64,000 bases of DNA, from contig JAOATL010000004.1 of assembly GCA_030158125.1 (NCBI GenBank), positions 62,001 to 126,000 on the forward strand, read 5' to 3'. This stretch comes from Limnohabitans sp. GTDB lineage: Bacteria > Pseudomonadota > Gammaproteobacteria > Burkholderiales > Burkholderiaceae_C. Positions within the stretch are counted from its first letter, which is position 1, and every line of letters begins with the position of its first letter. A program made the translations under genes and the position numbers. Positions 16,956 through 26,959 of the stretch are shown here, in pieces. The notes under the pieces are model-generated. The model did no database searches, was not told the origin of the DNA, and saw only the letters and a list, made by a program, of their open reading frames with translations.

Positions 16956-16989
16956 AAAAAGCGCTTACGAAATTTCGTAAGCGCTTTTT
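16956..16989. terminator. Perfect 34-base palindromic bidirectional terminator
   Basis: Every base of 16956-16989 pairs with its mirror: five A, GCGCTTACGAAA and its complement, then five T. It can form a 15- to 16-bp stem with an A run before and a U run after on either strand. It separates the plus-strand binding-protein gene from the minus-strand tRNA, so it can serve both. Confidence 0.88.
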
Positions 16990-16996
16990 GTGTTTT

Positions 16997-17071
16997 TGGT
17001 GGGCGATGCAAGTTTCGAACTTGCGACCCCTGCAGTGTGAATGCAGTGCTCTACCCCTGAGCTAATCGCCC
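16997..17071 (-). tRNA. tRNA-Val (anticodon CAC)
   Basis: The minus strand from 17071 reads GGGCGAT, pairing with ATCGCCC at the 3' end; discriminator A, then an encoded CCA (16997-16999). The D arm (GCTCAGGGGTAGAGC), the anticodon stem CTGCA/TGCAG enclosing TTCACAC, and the T arm with GTTCGAA are all present. The anticodon is CAC, reading GUG valine codons. A CATAAT -10-like hexamer lies 25-30 bases upstream (17096-17101 on the minus strand). Transcription ends at the palindromic terminator. Confidence 0.95.
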
Positions 17072-17095
17072 TATCGCTTTTCAGCGTAGCCCTAA

Positions 17096-17101
17096 ATTAT
17101 G
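17096..17101 (-). promoter_or_regulatory. Candidate -10 element of tRNA-Val promoter
   Basis: CATAAT on the minus strand, with a TGGAAA hexamer 18 bases further upstream as a weak -35. It would start transcription about 18 bases before the mature 5' end. Confidence 0.35.
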
Positions 17102-17139
17102 CCACGGTTTTTTAGGCCATTTCCAGCTTTTTAAAACTT

Positions 17140-17850
17140 TCAGGTAGACGCGGCTAACTGCCGCCAAATGGTTTTGCCGCCGCTGGCTTTGTCCAGTTGG
17201 GCCATTTGCTCTTCGTGAGCAGACTGCTCTTGGGTGTTGGCCAGAATGACGGGTAGCACCAAGCCAGACAAGTCGACCGCCTCTTCTGAGCGGCCCTGGG
17301 CATCGTCGTCCCCTACTTCCATGAGCAAGGCTTCTTGGCCGCGGGTAAGGTTGATGTACACATCGGCCAGCAGCTCGGCATCGAGCAAGGCGCCGTGCAA
17401 GGTACGGCCAGAATTGTCGACGCCCAGGCGGTCGCACAGTGCATCGAGGCTGTTGCGCTTGCCTGGGTACATTTGCTTGGCCATGACCAAGGTGTCGATG
17501 ACGCCATTCACATAGGTGGTGAATGGCTTTTTGCCCGCCAACTCGAGTTCTTTGTTCAAGAAGCCAACGTCGAATGCGGCGTTGTGGATGATGATTTCTG
17601 CACCATCAACGTAGTCGACAATTTCTTGAACAACGTCTTTGAACTTGGGCTTGTCGCGCAGGAACTCATTGCTGATGCCGTGCACCTTGAGGGCATCTTC
17701 ATGGCTGTCGCGGCCGGGGTTGAAGTAGAAATGCAGGTTGTTGCCAGTGAGCTTGCGGTTGACCAACTCAACGCAGCCCAGCTCAATGACGCGGTCGCCG
17801 CCCTCAGCGGACAGACCTGTGGTTTCGGTGTCTAGAAATAATTGGCGCAT
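17140..17850 (-). CDS. dnaQ: DNA polymerase III epsilon subunit (3'-5' proofreading exonuclease)
   Basis: 236 residues. DEDDh exonuclease motifs: ExoI LDTETTG (Asp and Glu near 7 and 9), ExoII HNAAFDVGFL, and ExoIII HGALLDAELLADVY with the catalytic His and Asp. The C-terminal tail beyond residue 185 is the polymerase-alpha contact segment, poorly conserved. It proofreads during replication. It follows the isc operon on the same strand with a 48-base spacer. Confidence 0.94.
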   Translation of the reverse strand: MRQLFLDTETTGLSAEGGDRVIELGCVELVNRKLTGNNLHFYFNPGRDSHEDALKVHGISNEFLRDKPKFKDVVQEIVDYVDGAEIIIHNAAFDVGFLNKELELAGKKPFTTYVNGVIDTLVMAKQMYPGKRNSLDALCDRLGVDNSGRTLHGALLDAELLADVYINLTRGQEALLMEVGDDDAQGRSEEAVDLSGLVLPVILANTQEQSAHEEQMAQLDKASGGKTIWRQLAAST

Positions 17851-17898
17851 GGGCTAACTGTAATCGCATTGACGACCCCATTGAAGGGGCAAACGCTC

Positions 17899-18237
17899 TC
17901 AGTGGTTTTCTTTGGCGTGGTTAATGGTGTATTTGGGAATCTCAATGACCACGTCTTGCTTGCCCAAAAACGCTTGGCAACTTAACCGGGAGTTGGGCTC
18001 CAAGCCCCATGCACGGTCTAACAGGTCTTCTTCTGTTTCTTCGGCTTCGTTCAAGCTGCTCAAGCCCTCACGCACAATGACGTGACACGTGGTGCAGGCG
18101 CAGCTCATGTCGCAGGCATGCTCGATGTTGATTTTGTTGTCTAGCAAGGCTTCGCAAATACTAGTGCCTGCAGGCGCAGAAATTTGAGCGCCGTCAGGAC
18201 AGTATTCAGCGTGCGGCAAGATTTTGATGACTGGCAT
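17899..18237 (-). CDS. fdx: ISC-type [2Fe-2S] ferredoxin
   Basis: 112 residues. The adrenodoxin-type cluster ligands are visible as CDMSCACTTCHVIV (Cys-x5-Cys-x2-Cys) and the distal Cys in LSCQAF. EHACDMSCACTTC is diagnostic of isc ferredoxin rather than plant type. It supplies electrons for Fe-S cluster assembly on IscU. Last gene of the isc operon, 12 bases after hscA. Confidence 0.95.
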   Translation of the reverse strand: MPVIKILPHAEYCPDGAQISAPAGTSICEALLDNKINIEHACDMSCACTTCHVIVREGLSSLNEAEETEEDLLDRAWGLEPNSRLSCQAFLGKQDVVIEIPKYTINHAKENH

Positions 18238-18249
18238 GGTGTTCTTTGT

Positions 18250-20145
18250 TTAAAGGCTTTGGATGTTTTGGCCCGACAAGGCTTTTTGAATGCTGTGGTT
18301 CATGCGCTCTGCGGCAAAGGCTTCTGTTGCTTTGGCCAAGGCTTCTGTTGCATCCTCTACAGCTTGCGCGTCCACGGCAGTGTCTACGGTATGACGCAAG
18401 GCTTTCATCAACACCTCAATGCGCGCGCGATCGTCTGTGCTCAACAATTGACCATCGGCATTCAACGCGCTTTGTGTGGCCAACAGCATGCGATCGCCAT
18501 CCACTCGCGCTTCCACCAAGGCTCTGGCCTTCATGTCCACTTCGGCCGTTGTAAAACTGTCTTGCAACATTTGGGCAATTTGATTGTCACTCAAACCGTA
18601 AGAAGGTTTGACATCGATCTTGGCCTCCACACCGCTAATCTGTTCTTTGGCAGTGACACTCAGCAAGCCATCGGCATCCACCGTAAAGGTAACGCGAATG
18701 CGTGCTGCACCTGCTGCCATGGGCGGAATGCCGCGCAGCTCAAAGCGGGCCAAGCTACGGCAATCGACCACCAAATCGCGCTCACCCTGCAACACGTGCA
18801 GCGCCAAAGCGGTTTGGCCATCTTGGTAGGTGGTGAAGTCTTGGGCCATGGCTGTGGGAATGGTTTGGTTGCGCGGAATGATGCGCTCCACCAAGCCGCC
18901 CATGGTTTCAATGCCCAAAGACAATGGAATGACGTCTAACAATAAGAGATCGCCTGCAGCATCGTTGCCGGCCAATTGATTGGCTTGAATGGCAGCACCT
19001 AAGGCAACCACTTCGTCGGGGTTCAAATTGTTGAGCGGGGGCTTGCCAAAGAATGCAGCGACAGCTTCTTGCACTTGCGGCATGCGTGTGGAGCCGCCCA
19101 CCATCACCACGCCGTGGATGTCGTCGGCTTTAACTTTGGCATCGCGCAAGGCTTTTTTAACGGCAGACATGCAACGTGCTGTGAGTGCGGTAGTGGCTTC
19201 ATTAAATTGCGCGCGCGTCACTTCCACTTCATGGGATTGATCGGCATGCGTCCAAGACAGAGACACTTCGGAGGCAGAAGTCAATGCTTCTTTGGCTGCG
19301 CGCGCTGCCGATTTCAAGCGTGTCTTGTCTTCTGCACTCAATTCGCCTTGCACAGCGGCCAAGCCCATTGATGCCAACGCAGCATCGGCCAGTGCATGAT
19401 CGTAATCATCCCCACCCAAAGCAGAATCGCCGCCGGTCGCCATCACTTCAAAAACCCCGCGCGTTAATCGCAAAACGGAAATGTCAAAGGTGCCGCCACC
19501 CAAATCGAACACGGCATAAATGCCCTCACTGGCATTGTCCAAACCATAAGCGATGGCTGCCGCTGTGGGTTCGTTGATCAAGCGCAAGACATTGATGCCG
19601 GCCATTTGCGCGGCATCTTTGGTGGCTTGGCGTTGGGCATCGTCAAAATACGCAGGCACCGTGATCACAGCACCGTGCAAGTCATCATTGAAAGTGTCTT
19701 CTGCGCGGTAACGCAGCGTGGCCAAAATTTCGGCACTCACTTCAACGGGTGACTTCGCACCCTGCACCGTTTGAATGGAGAGCATGCCTTTGGCCGATAG
19801 AGGCGTATCGCCTTCTGCCATCACAAACTTGTAAGGCAACTTTTCTGGGTTGACAATGTCAGACAAACTGCGACCCATGAATCTCTTCACAGAAGCCAAG
19901 GTGTTTTCTGGATCTAGCGCGGCATTGGCCACCGCCTCTTGCCCAATTTGACGACCTTGACCTGGCAAATACCGCACAACCGAAGGCAAGATCACTTGGC
20001 CTTTGTCGTCGGGCAAGCACTCAGCTACACCGTTGCGTACCGAGGCGACCAAAGAATGCGTGGTGCCCAAGTCAATGCCCACGGCAATGCGCCGTTGGTG
20101 CGGGTCAGGTGCTTGACCGGGTTCTGAAATTTGCAGGAGTGCCAT
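18250..20145 (-). CDS. hscA: Fe-S protein assembly chaperone HscA (Hsp70 family)
   Basis: 631 residues. Hsp70 ATPase motifs: [12 protein letters not shown] near residue 22, [13 protein letters not shown] and [14 protein letters not shown] near 200, and [13 protein letters not shown] near 340. The substrate-binding domain begins near 395 ([17 protein letters not shown]). HscA binds the LPPVK motif of IscU, which is present in the IscU here. It sits directly behind hscB with an 18-base spacer. Confidence 0.96.
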   Translation of the reverse strand: MALLQISEPGQAPDPHQRRIAVGIDLGTTHSLVASVRNGVAECLPDDKGQVILPSVVRYLPGQGRQIGQEAVANAALDPENTLASVKRFMGRSLSDIVNPEKLPYKFVMAEGDTPLSAKGMLSIQTVQGAKSPVEVSAEILATLRYRAEDTFNDDLHGAVITVPAYFDDAQRQATKDAAQMAGINVLRLINEPTAAAIAYGLDNASEGIYAVFDLGGGTFDISVLRLTRGVFEVMATGGDSALGGDDYDHALADAALASMGLAAVQGELSAEDKTRLKSAARAAKEALTSASEVSLSWTHADQSHEVEVTRAQFNEATTALTARCMSAVKKALRDAKVKADDIHGVVMVGGSTRMPQVQEAVAAFFGKPPLNNLNPDEVVALGAAIQANQLAGNDAAGDLLLLDVIPLSLGIETMGGLVERIIPRNQTIPTAMAQDFTTYQDGQTALALHVLQGERDLVVDCRSLARFELRGIPPMAAGAARIRVTFTVDADGLLSVTAKEQISGVEAKIDVKPSYGLSDNQIAQMLQDSFTTAEVDMKARALVEARVDGDRMLLATQSALNADGQLLSTDDRARIEVLMKALRHTVDTAVDAQAVEDATEALAKATEAFAAERMNHSIQKALSGQNIQSL

Positions 20146-20163
20146 GGCTATGTTTAATTCTTG

Positions 20164-20703
20164 TTAGCTTAAAGCGTCTAATGGATGCTGCACTTCTTGT
20201 GCAAACTTTTCAATGAACATCAGCGCCCTCACCTGTCCTACAGCTGCTGCATAGTTGTGATCTGCATCGATGAGTGTGACAATTTGGGCCAAGGCTGCTG
20301 CATGCGATGCGTCGACTTCATCCAACAACTTTTCTAAGGCCTCAATTTTAGAGTCCACAGCTTTGAGTGCTTTGCAATCGTCCAGCGTTTCACGCCATTC
20401 CATTTGTTGCATCAAAAACGCAGGCGGCATGCTGGTGTTGTTTTCTGCATTGACTGCAGCACCGTGCAACTCACACAAGTAAGCGGCGCGTTTGAGGGGA
20501 TCTTTGAGCCGGTTGTAGGCTTCGTTGATGCGCACCGACCATTGCATGGCAATGCGCTGAGCAGCGGCACCTTCAGAGGCAAACCGGTCTGGGTGTGCCT
20601 CGCGTTGCAAAGACTTCCATTGCAAATCGAGTTGCGCACGGTCGAGTGCAAAAGCTGTCGGCAATCCAAACAGCTCGAAGTCTGACGCCTGCAGTGAAAT
20701 CAC
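20164..20703 (-). CDS. hscB: Co-chaperone HscB (J-type)
   Basis: 179 residues. The J domain spans about 8-85 with the invariant HPD (REAHPDRFA) and a helix [25 protein letters not shown]. The C-terminal three-helix IscU-binding domain follows ([13 protein letters not shown]). HscB delivers IscU to HscA. Its ATG overlaps the iscA stop by four bases, giving coupled translation. Confidence 0.95.
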   Translation of the reverse strand: MISLQASDFELFGLPTAFALDRAQLDLQWKSLQREAHPDRFASEGAAAQRIAMQWSVRINEAYNRLKDPLKRAAYLCELHGAAVNAENNTSMPPAFLMQQMEWRETLDDCKALKAVDSKIEALEKLLDEVDASHAAALAQIVTLIDADHNYAAAVGQVRALMFIEKFAQEVQHPLDALS

Positions 20704-21023
20704 ACGCGGAACGATTCGCCACAGCCGCAGCGATCGCGTTCATTGGGATTGTTGAAACGGAAACCTTCGTTCAAACCTTCGCGCACAAAATCGAGCTGTG
20801 TGCCGTCGATGTAGGCCAAGCTTTTGGGATCGATCAGCACCTTCACGCCGTGGTCTTCAAACACCACGTCTTCAGGTGCCACTTCGTCCACGTATTCAAG
20901 TTTGTACGCCAAGCCAGAACAGCCGGTGGTTTTAACGCCCAAGCGCACACCCACGCCTTTGCCGCGCTTGGTGATGTAGCGCGACACATGACGCGCTGCA
21001 GCTTCTGTCAATGAAATGGCCAT
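20700..21023 (-). CDS. iscA: Iron-sulfur cluster assembly protein IscA
   Basis: 107 residues. A-type carrier signature: Cys in TTGCSGLAY (near 35) and the C-terminal C-x-C in DRCGCGESF. It carries iron or clusters from IscU to client apoproteins. It is placed between iscU and hscB as in the standard operon. Confidence 0.96.
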   Translation of the reverse strand: MAISLTEAAARHVSRYITKRGKGVGVRLGVKTTGCSGLAYKLEYVDEVAPEDVVFEDHGVKVLIDPKSLAYIDGTQLDFVREGLNEGFRFNNPNERDRCGCGESFRV

Positions 21024-21046
21024 GATGTATTTCCAGCAATGGCCAA

Positions 21047-21436
21047 TCAGGCCGCTGCGTGTTTTTTCTTATAGTCTTCTACGGCTGCTTTGATGGCGTC
21101 TTCGGCCAAGATAGAGCAGTGAATTTTGACGGGCGGCAATGCCAACTCTTCGGCAATTTCGCTGTTCTTTAATGCAGCGGCTTCGTCCAATGTTTTGCCC
21201 TTCACCCATTCAGTGACCAGAGAGCTAGACGCAATGGCTGAGCCACAACCGTAGGTTTTAAAACGTGCATCCTCGATCACACCGGTTTGCGGGTTGACTT
21301 TGATTTGCAATTTCATGACATCGCCGCAAGCAGGTGCACCCACCATGCCAGTGCCCACATCTTCATCGCCCTTTTCAAAGGAGCCCACGTTGCGGGGGTT
21401 TTCGTAATGATCAACAACTTTTTCGCTGTAAGCCAT
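21047..21436 (-). CDS. iscU: Fe-S cluster assembly scaffold IscU
   Basis: 129 residues. The three scaffold cysteines are present in [21 protein letters not shown] and [12 protein letters not shown], with the conserved Asp in ACGDV and the HscA-binding LPPVK just before the third cysteine. It assembles nascent [2Fe-2S] clusters with sulfur from IscS. The lysine- and alanine-rich tail (YKKKHAAA) is typical. Confidence 0.97.
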   Translation of the reverse strand: MAYSEKVVDHYENPRNVGSFEKGDEDVGTGMVGAPACGDVMKLQIKVNPQTGVIEDARFKTYGCGSAIASSSLVTEWVKGKTLDEAAALKNSEIAEELALPPVKIHCSILAEDAIKAAVEDYKKKHAAA

Positions 21437-21467
21437 GGTGATACTTCCTTAATCTGTTCTTGAATGC

Positions 21468-22688
21468 TTAGTGCGCAGCCCATTGGATGGTGCTGAGGTC
21501 GACGCCGTCTTTGTACATTTCCCACAAGGGGCTGAGTTCGCGCAGCTTGGCGACATTCGTTTTGATGGTGTCGATGGCGAAGTCAATTTCTGCTTCGGTG
21601 GTCCAACGGCCCACGGTCATGCGCAAGCTGCTGTGAGCCAGCTCGTCGCTACGGCCCAAAGCACGCAGCACATAGCTCGGCTCCAGGCTGGCGGAGGTGC
21701 AGGCAGAGCCAGACGACACGGCCAAGCCTTTGATGCCCATGATGAGTGACTCACCTTCAACATAGTTGAAGCTCATGTTGATGTTGTGCGGCACGCGCTG
21801 GGTAGCGTGGCCGTTCAAGAACACTTGCTCAACGTCTTTCAAGCCATTGATGAGGCGTTCTTGCAATGCTTTGGCTTTGGCAATGTCTTGGTCCATTTCC
21901 AAACGCGCAATGCGAAAGGCTTCGCCCATGCCCACGCATTGGTGTGTGGGCAAGGTGCCAGAGCGCATGCCCCGCTCGTGACCGCCACCATGCATTTGCG
22001 CTTCAAGGCGAACGCGCGGTTTGCGGCGCACATACAGCGCACCAATGCCTTTGGGGCCGTAGGTTTTGTGCGAAGCCAAGCTCATCAAATCGACAGGCAA
22101 GGTGTTGAGGTCGATAGGCAATTTGCCGGTGGCTTGTGCTGCATCGACGTGGAAGATGATGCCCTTTTCGCGACAAATGTTGCCAATGGCAGGAATGTCT
22201 TGAATGACGCCAATTTCGTTGTTCACGAACATGACGCTAACCAAGATGGTGTCGGGGCGCAAAGCAGCCTTGAACACATCGAGGTTAACCAAGCCGTCGT
22301 CTTGCACATCAAGGTAAGTAACTTCAAATCCTTGACGCTCGAGTTCACGCATGGTGTCGAGTACGGCTTTGTGTTCGGTCTTGACCGTAATGAGGTGTTT
22401 GCCGCGCGATTTGTAAAACTGCGCTGCGCCCTTCAAAGCCAGGTTGTTGGACTCGGTGGCACCACTGGTCCAGACAATTTCGCGGGGGTCGGCACCAATG
22501 AGATCGGCCACGTCTTTGCGGGCTTTCTCAACGGCCTCTTCGGCTTCCCAGCCCCACGCATGGCTGCGTGAGGCAGGATTGCCAAAGTGCTCTCGCAACC
22601 AAGGAATCATGGCATCGACCACGCGCGGATCGCAAGGATTGGTGGCGCTGTAGTCGAGGTAAATGGGGAAATGAGGTGTGGAGTTCAT
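21468..22688 (-). CDS. iscS: Cysteine desulfurase IscS
   Basis: 406 residues, PLP enzyme of class V. The Schiff-base lysine is in [12 protein letters not shown] (near 208); the catalytic cysteine loop is [21 protein letters not shown] (near 328-345). It moves sulfur from cysteine to IscU and also to tRNA thiolation pathways. It lies 13 bases behind iscR. Confidence 0.97.
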   Translation of the reverse strand: MNSTPHFPIYLDYSATNPCDPRVVDAMIPWLREHFGNPASRSHAWGWEAEEAVEKARKDVADLIGADPREIVWTSGATESNNLALKGAAQFYKSRGKHLITVKTEHKAVLDTMRELERQGFEVTYLDVQDDGLVNLDVFKAALRPDTILVSVMFVNNEIGVIQDIPAIGNICREKGIIFHVDAAQATGKLPIDLNTLPVDLMSLASHKTYGPKGIGALYVRRKPRVRLEAQMHGGGHERGMRSGTLPTHQCVGMGEAFRIARLEMDQDIAKAKALQERLINGLKDVEQVFLNGHATQRVPHNINMSFNYVEGESLIMGIKGLAVSSGSACTSASLEPSYVLRALGRSDELAHSSLRMTVGRWTTEAEIDFAIDTIKTNVAKLRELSPLWEMYKDGVDLSTIQWAAH

Positions 22689-22701
22689 GCTTGAAAACGT
22701 C

Positions 22702-23238
22702 TCAAGATTTGATCAAGGTGTTGCCCAAGGCAAACACAGAATTGGGGGCGTTGACGCGAATGGGTTGCACCACGGGCATGGCAGAAATGGCGCGCTTGAT
22801 AGCGGGTTTGTCATCTACGGTATGACCCGCAGCCAGTTGGTCGTCGACCAGCTTTTGCAAATTGACCGAGTCCAAAAACTCCACCATGCGAGAGTTCAGT
22901 GAGGCCCACAAATCGTGCGTCATGCAACGACCGGTGCTGCCGTGGCAGTTTTCTTTGCCGCCGCAATGCGTGGCATCGATGGGCTCGTCCACCGACAAAA
23001 TGATGTCGGCCACCGTGATGTCAGAAGCTTTTTTGGCCAAGGTGTAACCCCCGCCTGGGCCGCGCGTGGATTCCACCAGTTGATGGCGGCGCAACTTGCC
23101 GAACAACTGCTCTAGGTATGACAAAGAGATTTCTTGGCGCTGGCTGATGGCGGCCAATGTGACGGGGCCAGAATGCTGTCGCAAGGCCAAATCGATCATG
23201 GCGGTCACCGCAAATCGACCTTTGGTAGTGAGGCGCAT
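22702..23238 (-). CDS. iscR: Fe-S cluster regulator IscR (Rrf2 family)
   Basis: 178 residues. N-terminal winged HTH ([19 protein letters not shown], then [18 protein letters not shown]). The [2Fe-2S] ligands lie in [21 protein letters not shown]. The first two cysteines have the classical five-residue gap and the last two a six-residue gap, one more than E. coli IscR. With a cluster bound it represses its own operon at the type-1 site upstream (23252-23276). First gene of the isc operon. Confidence 0.96.
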   Translation of the reverse strand: MRLTTKGRFAVTAMIDLALRQHSGPVTLAAISQRQEISLSYLEQLFGKLRRHQLVESTRGPGGGYTLAKKASDITVADIILSVDEPIDATHCGGKENCHGSTGRCMTHDLWASLNSRMVEFLDSVNLQKLVDDQLAAGHTVDDKPAIKRAISAMPVVQPIRVNAPNSVFALGNTLIKS

Positions 23239-23251
23239 GGCTTGATCCTAG

Positions 23252-23276
23252 GTTGTTGACTAATTCGGTCGACTAT
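23252..23276 (-). promoter_or_regulatory. IscR type-1 binding site overlapping the isc promoter
   Basis: On the minus strand this 25-mer begins ATAGTCGACC and ends AGTCAACAAC. It agrees with the E. coli type-1 consensus ATASYYGACTRWWWYAGTCRRSTAT at 22 of 25 positions. TATAGT on the minus strand (23272-23277) is a likely -10 hexamer and overlaps the first half-site, so holo-IscR would block RNA polymerase. It lies 14 bases upstream of the iscR ATG. Confidence 0.82.
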
Positions 23277-23365
23277 AGCAGAACTTGACCGGAATAGTAG
23301 GAATACGAATTGAAGGTCTTTAGGGGCGTAGGGAAAAGGGCTGCCCAGCCTCGCTCAGGCCACGC

Positions 23366-25489
23366 TCAGGCCTTTAGCACCACCACGTTGTCGGTTCCGG
23401 GGGCCCCAAAAGCCTGTGCTTTGAGCATCTGCAACTGGTCACGAACCTGTGCGGCTTTTTCGAAATCGAGGTTTTTGGCGTGTTCCATCATTTGCTTTTC
23501 CAGCTGCTTGATGGCCTTGGAAATGTCCTTCTCGCTCATTTCCTCTACCTTGGCTCGCTGTACAGCGGCCAACTCCAAGCGCTCGGCTTCCTTGCCGGCC
23601 TTCTCGCTGTAGACACCATCGATCAAATCGCGCACTTGTTTCACGATGCTGCGCGGCGTGATGCCCATGGCCAAGTTGTGGGCCACTTGCTTGGTTCGGC
23701 GACGCTCGGTTTCGCCAATGGCCTTCTTCATCGATTCGGTCATGCGATCGGCATACAAAATGGCACGACCATGCAGATTACGAGCCGCACGACCAATCGT
23801 TTGAATGAGGCTTCGCTCGGAGCGCAAGAAGCCTTCTTTGTCGGCGTCCAAAATGGCCACCAAAGACACCTCAGGGATGTCCAAACCTTCGCGCAACAAA
23901 TTGATGCCCACCAGCACGTCGAACGCGCCCAGTCGCAGGTCACGCAAAATTTCAACGCGCTCAACGGTGTCTACATCTGAATGCAAATAACGCACCTTCA
24001 CCCCGTTGTCCGACAAATAGTCGGTCAGTTGTTCGGCCATGCGCTTGGTGAGCGTGGTGATCAGCACACGCTCGTGCTTCTCCACACGAATGCGAATTTC
24101 TTGCAGCACATCGTCCACTTGGTGAATAGCGGGTCTTACTTCCACCTCTGGGTCAACCAAACCTGTCGGCCTAACCACCTGCTCCACAACTTTGCCAGCG
24201 TGCGTTTTTTCGTAGTCTGCGGGTGTGGCCGAGACAAAAATGCATTGACGCATTTTGGTTTCGAATTCTTCAAATTTCAAAGGACGATTGTCTAGCGCAC
24301 TGGGCAACCGGAAACCATACTCCACCAAGGTGGTTTTGCGCGCACGGTCACCGTTGTACATGGCGTTGAGTTGGCCAATCATTTGATGGCTCTCGTCCAA
24401 GAACATGATGGAATCGAGCGGCATGTAGTCAGTCAAGGTGCTGGGTGCAGCGCCGGGTTCTGCGCCCGACAAGTGGCGCGTGTAGTTCTCAATGCCTTTG
24501 CAGTGCCCTACTTCGCTCAGCATCTCAAGGTCAAAGCGGGTGCGTTGTTCTAAGCGTTGTGCTTCGACCAATTTGCCCATGCCCACCAATTCTTTGAGGC
24601 GCTCGGCCAACTCCACTTTGATGGTTTCCACGGCGGCCAAAACCTTGTCGCGGGGCGTGACGTAATGGCTTGAGGGATAGACCGTGAAGCGCGGGATCTT
24701 TTGGCGAATGCGGCCTGTGAGAGGGTCGAACAACTGCAGGCTTTCGACTTCGTCGTCAAACAACTCGATGCGTACAGCCAACTCGGAATGCTCGGCAGGG
24801 AATACGTCGATGGTGTCGCCGCGCACCCGAAACTTGCCGCGGCTAAAGTCTTGGTCATTGCGCTGATATTGCATGCGAATGAGTTGCGAGATCACATCGC
24901 GCTGCCCCACCTTGTCGCCGGTACGCAGGGTCATGATCATGCGGTGATAACTCTCGGGCTCACCAATGCCGTAAATGGCCGACACGGTGGCCACGATGAC
25001 CACGTCACGTCGCTCCATCAAACTCTTGGTGCACGACAACCGCATTTGTTCTATGTGCTCGTTGATGGCCGAGTCTTTTTCAATGAACAAATCGCGCTGC
25101 GGCACATAGGCCTCAGGCTGGTAGTAATCGTAATAACTGACGAAATACTCCACCGCGTTTTTGGGGAAGAACTCTCTGAACTCTGAATAAAGCTGCGCGG
25201 CCAAAGTTTTGTTGGGCGCAAACACAATGGCGGGCTTGCCCATTTGGGCAATGACGTTGGCCATGGTGAAGGTTTTGCCCGAACCCGTCACCCCCAACAA
25301 GGTTTGAAACACCTCACCATCTCGCAAACCTTCGACCAAACCATCAATGGCCGTGGGCTGATCGCCTGCCGGTGGATAGGGTTGGTACAACTCAAAAGGA
25401 GAACCCTCGTAGTGCACAAACTTGCCTTCGGGCGCTACAAAGGGGACGGACTCTAGCAGGGGTGAATTTTCGGTAGGTGAAACGGCCAT
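23366..25489 (-). CDS. uvrB: Excinuclease ABC subunit B
   Basis: 707 residues. Walker [11 protein letters not shown] near residue 68, the beta-hairpin region [15 protein letters not shown], the DESH box ([10 protein letters not shown]), helicase motif [12 protein letters not shown] and a C-terminal UVR domain ([16 protein letters not shown]). It loads onto damage with UvrA and recruits UvrC or Cho; cho is 18 kb away in the window. I see no LexA-type CTGT-N8-ACAG box in the 150 bases upstream. Divergent from the aminotransferase gene. Confidence 0.96.
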   Translation of the reverse strand: MAVSPTENSPLLESVPFVAPEGKFVHYEGSPFELYQPYPPAGDQPTAIDGLVEGLRDGEVFQTLLGVTGSGKTFTMANVIAQMGKPAIVFAPNKTLAAQLYSEFREFFPKNAVEYFVSYYDYYQPEAYVPQRDLFIEKDSAINEHIEQMRLSCTKSLMERRDVVIVATVSAIYGIGEPESYHRMIMTLRTGDKVGQRDVISQLIRMQYQRNDQDFSRGKFRVRGDTIDVFPAEHSELAVRIELFDDEVESLQLFDPLTGRIRQKIPRFTVYPSSHYVTPRDKVLAAVETIKVELAERLKELVGMGKLVEAQRLEQRTRFDLEMLSEVGHCKGIENYTRHLSGAEPGAAPSTLTDYMPLDSIMFLDESHQMIGQLNAMYNGDRARKTTLVEYGFRLPSALDNRPLKFEEFETKMRQCIFVSATPADYEKTHAGKVVEQVVRPTGLVDPEVEVRPAIHQVDDVLQEIRIRVEKHERVLITTLTKRMAEQLTDYLSDNGVKVRYLHSDVDTVERVEILRDLRLGAFDVLVGINLLREGLDIPEVSLVAILDADKEGFLRSERSLIQTIGRAARNLHGRAILYADRMTESMKKAIGETERRRTKQVAHNLAMGITPRSIVKQVRDLIDGVYSEKAGKEAERLELAAVQRAKVEEMSEKDISKAIKQLEKQMMEHAKNLDFEKAAQVRDQLQMLKAQAFGAPGTDNVVVLKA

Positions 25490-25642
25490 GGGTCTTGGAG
25501 TGAGAGGTCAACGACGGGACAAAGTTGGGCGATTCAATGCGCAAAAAGGCCTGAAAGAGCCGTTAAAATTAGGGGCAACCCTAAAGCCTAACCTAGGTTT
25601 GGGATTTTCGCCAATCACAACCCCCTCACAAGGACTTTTTTC

Positions 25643-26839
25643 ATGTCTCTGTTTACCGCCGTCGAAATGGCCCCCCGCGACCCTATCTTGGGTTTGAACG
25701 AACAATTTGCAGCCGACACCAACCCCAACAAGGTGAACTTGGGTGTGGGCGTGTATTTCGACGACAACGGCAAACTCCCCTTGCTCGAGTGCGTGCAAGC
25801 CGCAGAAAAAGCCATGATGGACAAACCCAGCGCCCGAGGCTACTTGCCCATCGATGGCATTGCTGCCTATGACGCTGCTGTTAAAAGCCTGGTGTTTGGC
25901 GCCGACAGCGAGCCGGTCAAATCTGGCCGCGTGGCCACTGTTCAAGGCATTGGCGGCACAGGCGGCCTCAAAATTGGTGCCGACTTCCTGAAAAAAGTCA
26001 GCCCCAACGCCAAGGTCATGATTTCTGACCCCAGCTGGGAAAACCACCGCGCCCTGTTTGCCAGCGCCGGTTTCCAAGTTGAGTCCTATGCCTACTACGA
26101 CGCCGAAAAACGTGGCGTCAACTTTGACGGCATGTTGGCCAGCCTCAACGCTGCCGCTGCGGACACCATCGTGGTCTTGCATGCTTGCTGCCACAACCCC
26201 ACCGGTTATGACATCACTGCGGCGCAGTGGGACCAAGTGATTGCAACGGTCAAAGCGAAAAACCTGACTGCATTCTTGGACATGGCCTACCAAGGCTTTG
26301 GGCACGGCATTGCCGAAGACGGCGCCGTCATTGGCAAGTTTGTGGCTGCGGGCCTCAACTTCTTCGTGTCCACCTCTTTCTCCAAGAGCTTTAGCTTGTA
26401 TGGCGAGCGCGTAGGTGCTTTGTCCGTGGTCTGCGCCGACAAAGAAGAATGCGGCCGCGTGTTAAGCCAGTTGAAAATTGTGATTCGCACCAACTACTCC
26501 AACCCACCCATTCACGGCGGTGCTGTGGTGGCTGCGGTGTTGGCCAACCCCGAGTGGCGCGCCACTTGGGAAAAAGAATTGGGCGACATGCGCGTTCGCA
26601 TCAAAGCCATGCGCCAAAAACTGGTGGATGGCCTCAAAGCTGCAGGCGTCAAGCAAGACATGAGCTTCATCACCACCCAAATTGGCATGTTCAGCTACTC
26701 CGGCCTGAACAAAGACCAAATGGTGCGCTTGCGCTCTGAGTTTGGCGTGTACGGCACAGACACAGGCCGCATGTGCGTGGCTGCGTTGAACAGCAAAAAC
26801 ATCGACTATGTTTGCCAGGCCATTGCCAAGGTCATCTAA
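25643..26839 (+). CDS. Aromatic/aspartate aminotransferase (class I)
   Basis: 398 residues. Begins MSLFTAVEMAPRDPILGLNEQF like AspC/TyrB. Visible are the PLP-ring stacking DPSWENH, the HACCHNPTGYD loop, the PLP lysine in STSFSKSFSLYGERVG and the C-terminal TGRMCVAALN with the carboxylate-binding Arg. It exchanges amino groups between aspartate or aromatic amino acids and 2-oxoglutarate. The start has AAGGA upstream. aspC versus tyrB cannot be decided from motifs alone. Confidence 0.92.
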   Translation: MSLFTAVEMAPRDPILGLNEQFAADTNPNKVNLGVGVYFDDNGKLPLLECVQAAEKAMMDKPSARGYLPIDGIAAYDAAVKSLVFGADSEPVKSGRVATVQGIGGTGGLKIGADFLKKVSPNAKVMISDPSWENHRALFASAGFQVESYAYYDAEKRGVNFDGMLASLNAAAADTIVVLHACCHNPTGYDITAAQWDQVIATVKAKNLTAFLDMAYQGFGHGIAEDGAVIGKFVAAGLNFFVSTSFSKSFSLYGERVGALSVVCADKEECGRVLSQLKIVIRTNYSNPPIHGGAVVAAVLANPEWRATWEKELGDMRVRIKAMRQKLVDGLKAAGVKQDMSFITTQIGMFSYSGLNKDQMVRLRSEFGVYGTDTGRMCVAALNSKNIDYVCQAIAKVI

Positions 26840-26854
26840 ACCCTCAAAGGGTTT
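26838..26854 (+). terminator. Short hairpin at the aminotransferase stop
   Basis: AAACCCT pairs with AGGGTTT across a three-base loop, starting within the stop codon. Only three U residues end it, so it is a weak terminator candidate. Confidence 0.4.
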
Positions 26855-26925
26855 GTGAGAACAAGTCGCGCATTTGACCCAAATTAGGTGCGCGACTCCA
26901 CTTTCAATGCATCACAACTGATATA

Positions 26926-26939
26926 TTGCTGCAGTGCAA
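26926..26939. promoter_or_regulatory. Candidate PhaR-type site upstream of phaZ
   Basis: TTGCTGCAGTGCAA is an inverted repeat (TTGC-N6-GCAA) 20 bases before the phaZ ATG. PHB-granule regulators of the PhaR type bind TGC-rich dyads of this sort. The match is to a loose motif, so this is a suggestion. Confidence 0.35.
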
Positions 26940-26959
26940 CAAATTAAGGTGCTTTAGCC

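Noticed and set aside
16997..17071. tRNA-Val as a phage attachment site
   Set aside because: No integrase or phage gene adjoins it; both flanks are ordinary chromosomal genes.
25490..25642. LexA (SOS) box upstream of uvrB
   Set aside because: No CTGT-N8-ACAG or close variant is visible in the spacer.
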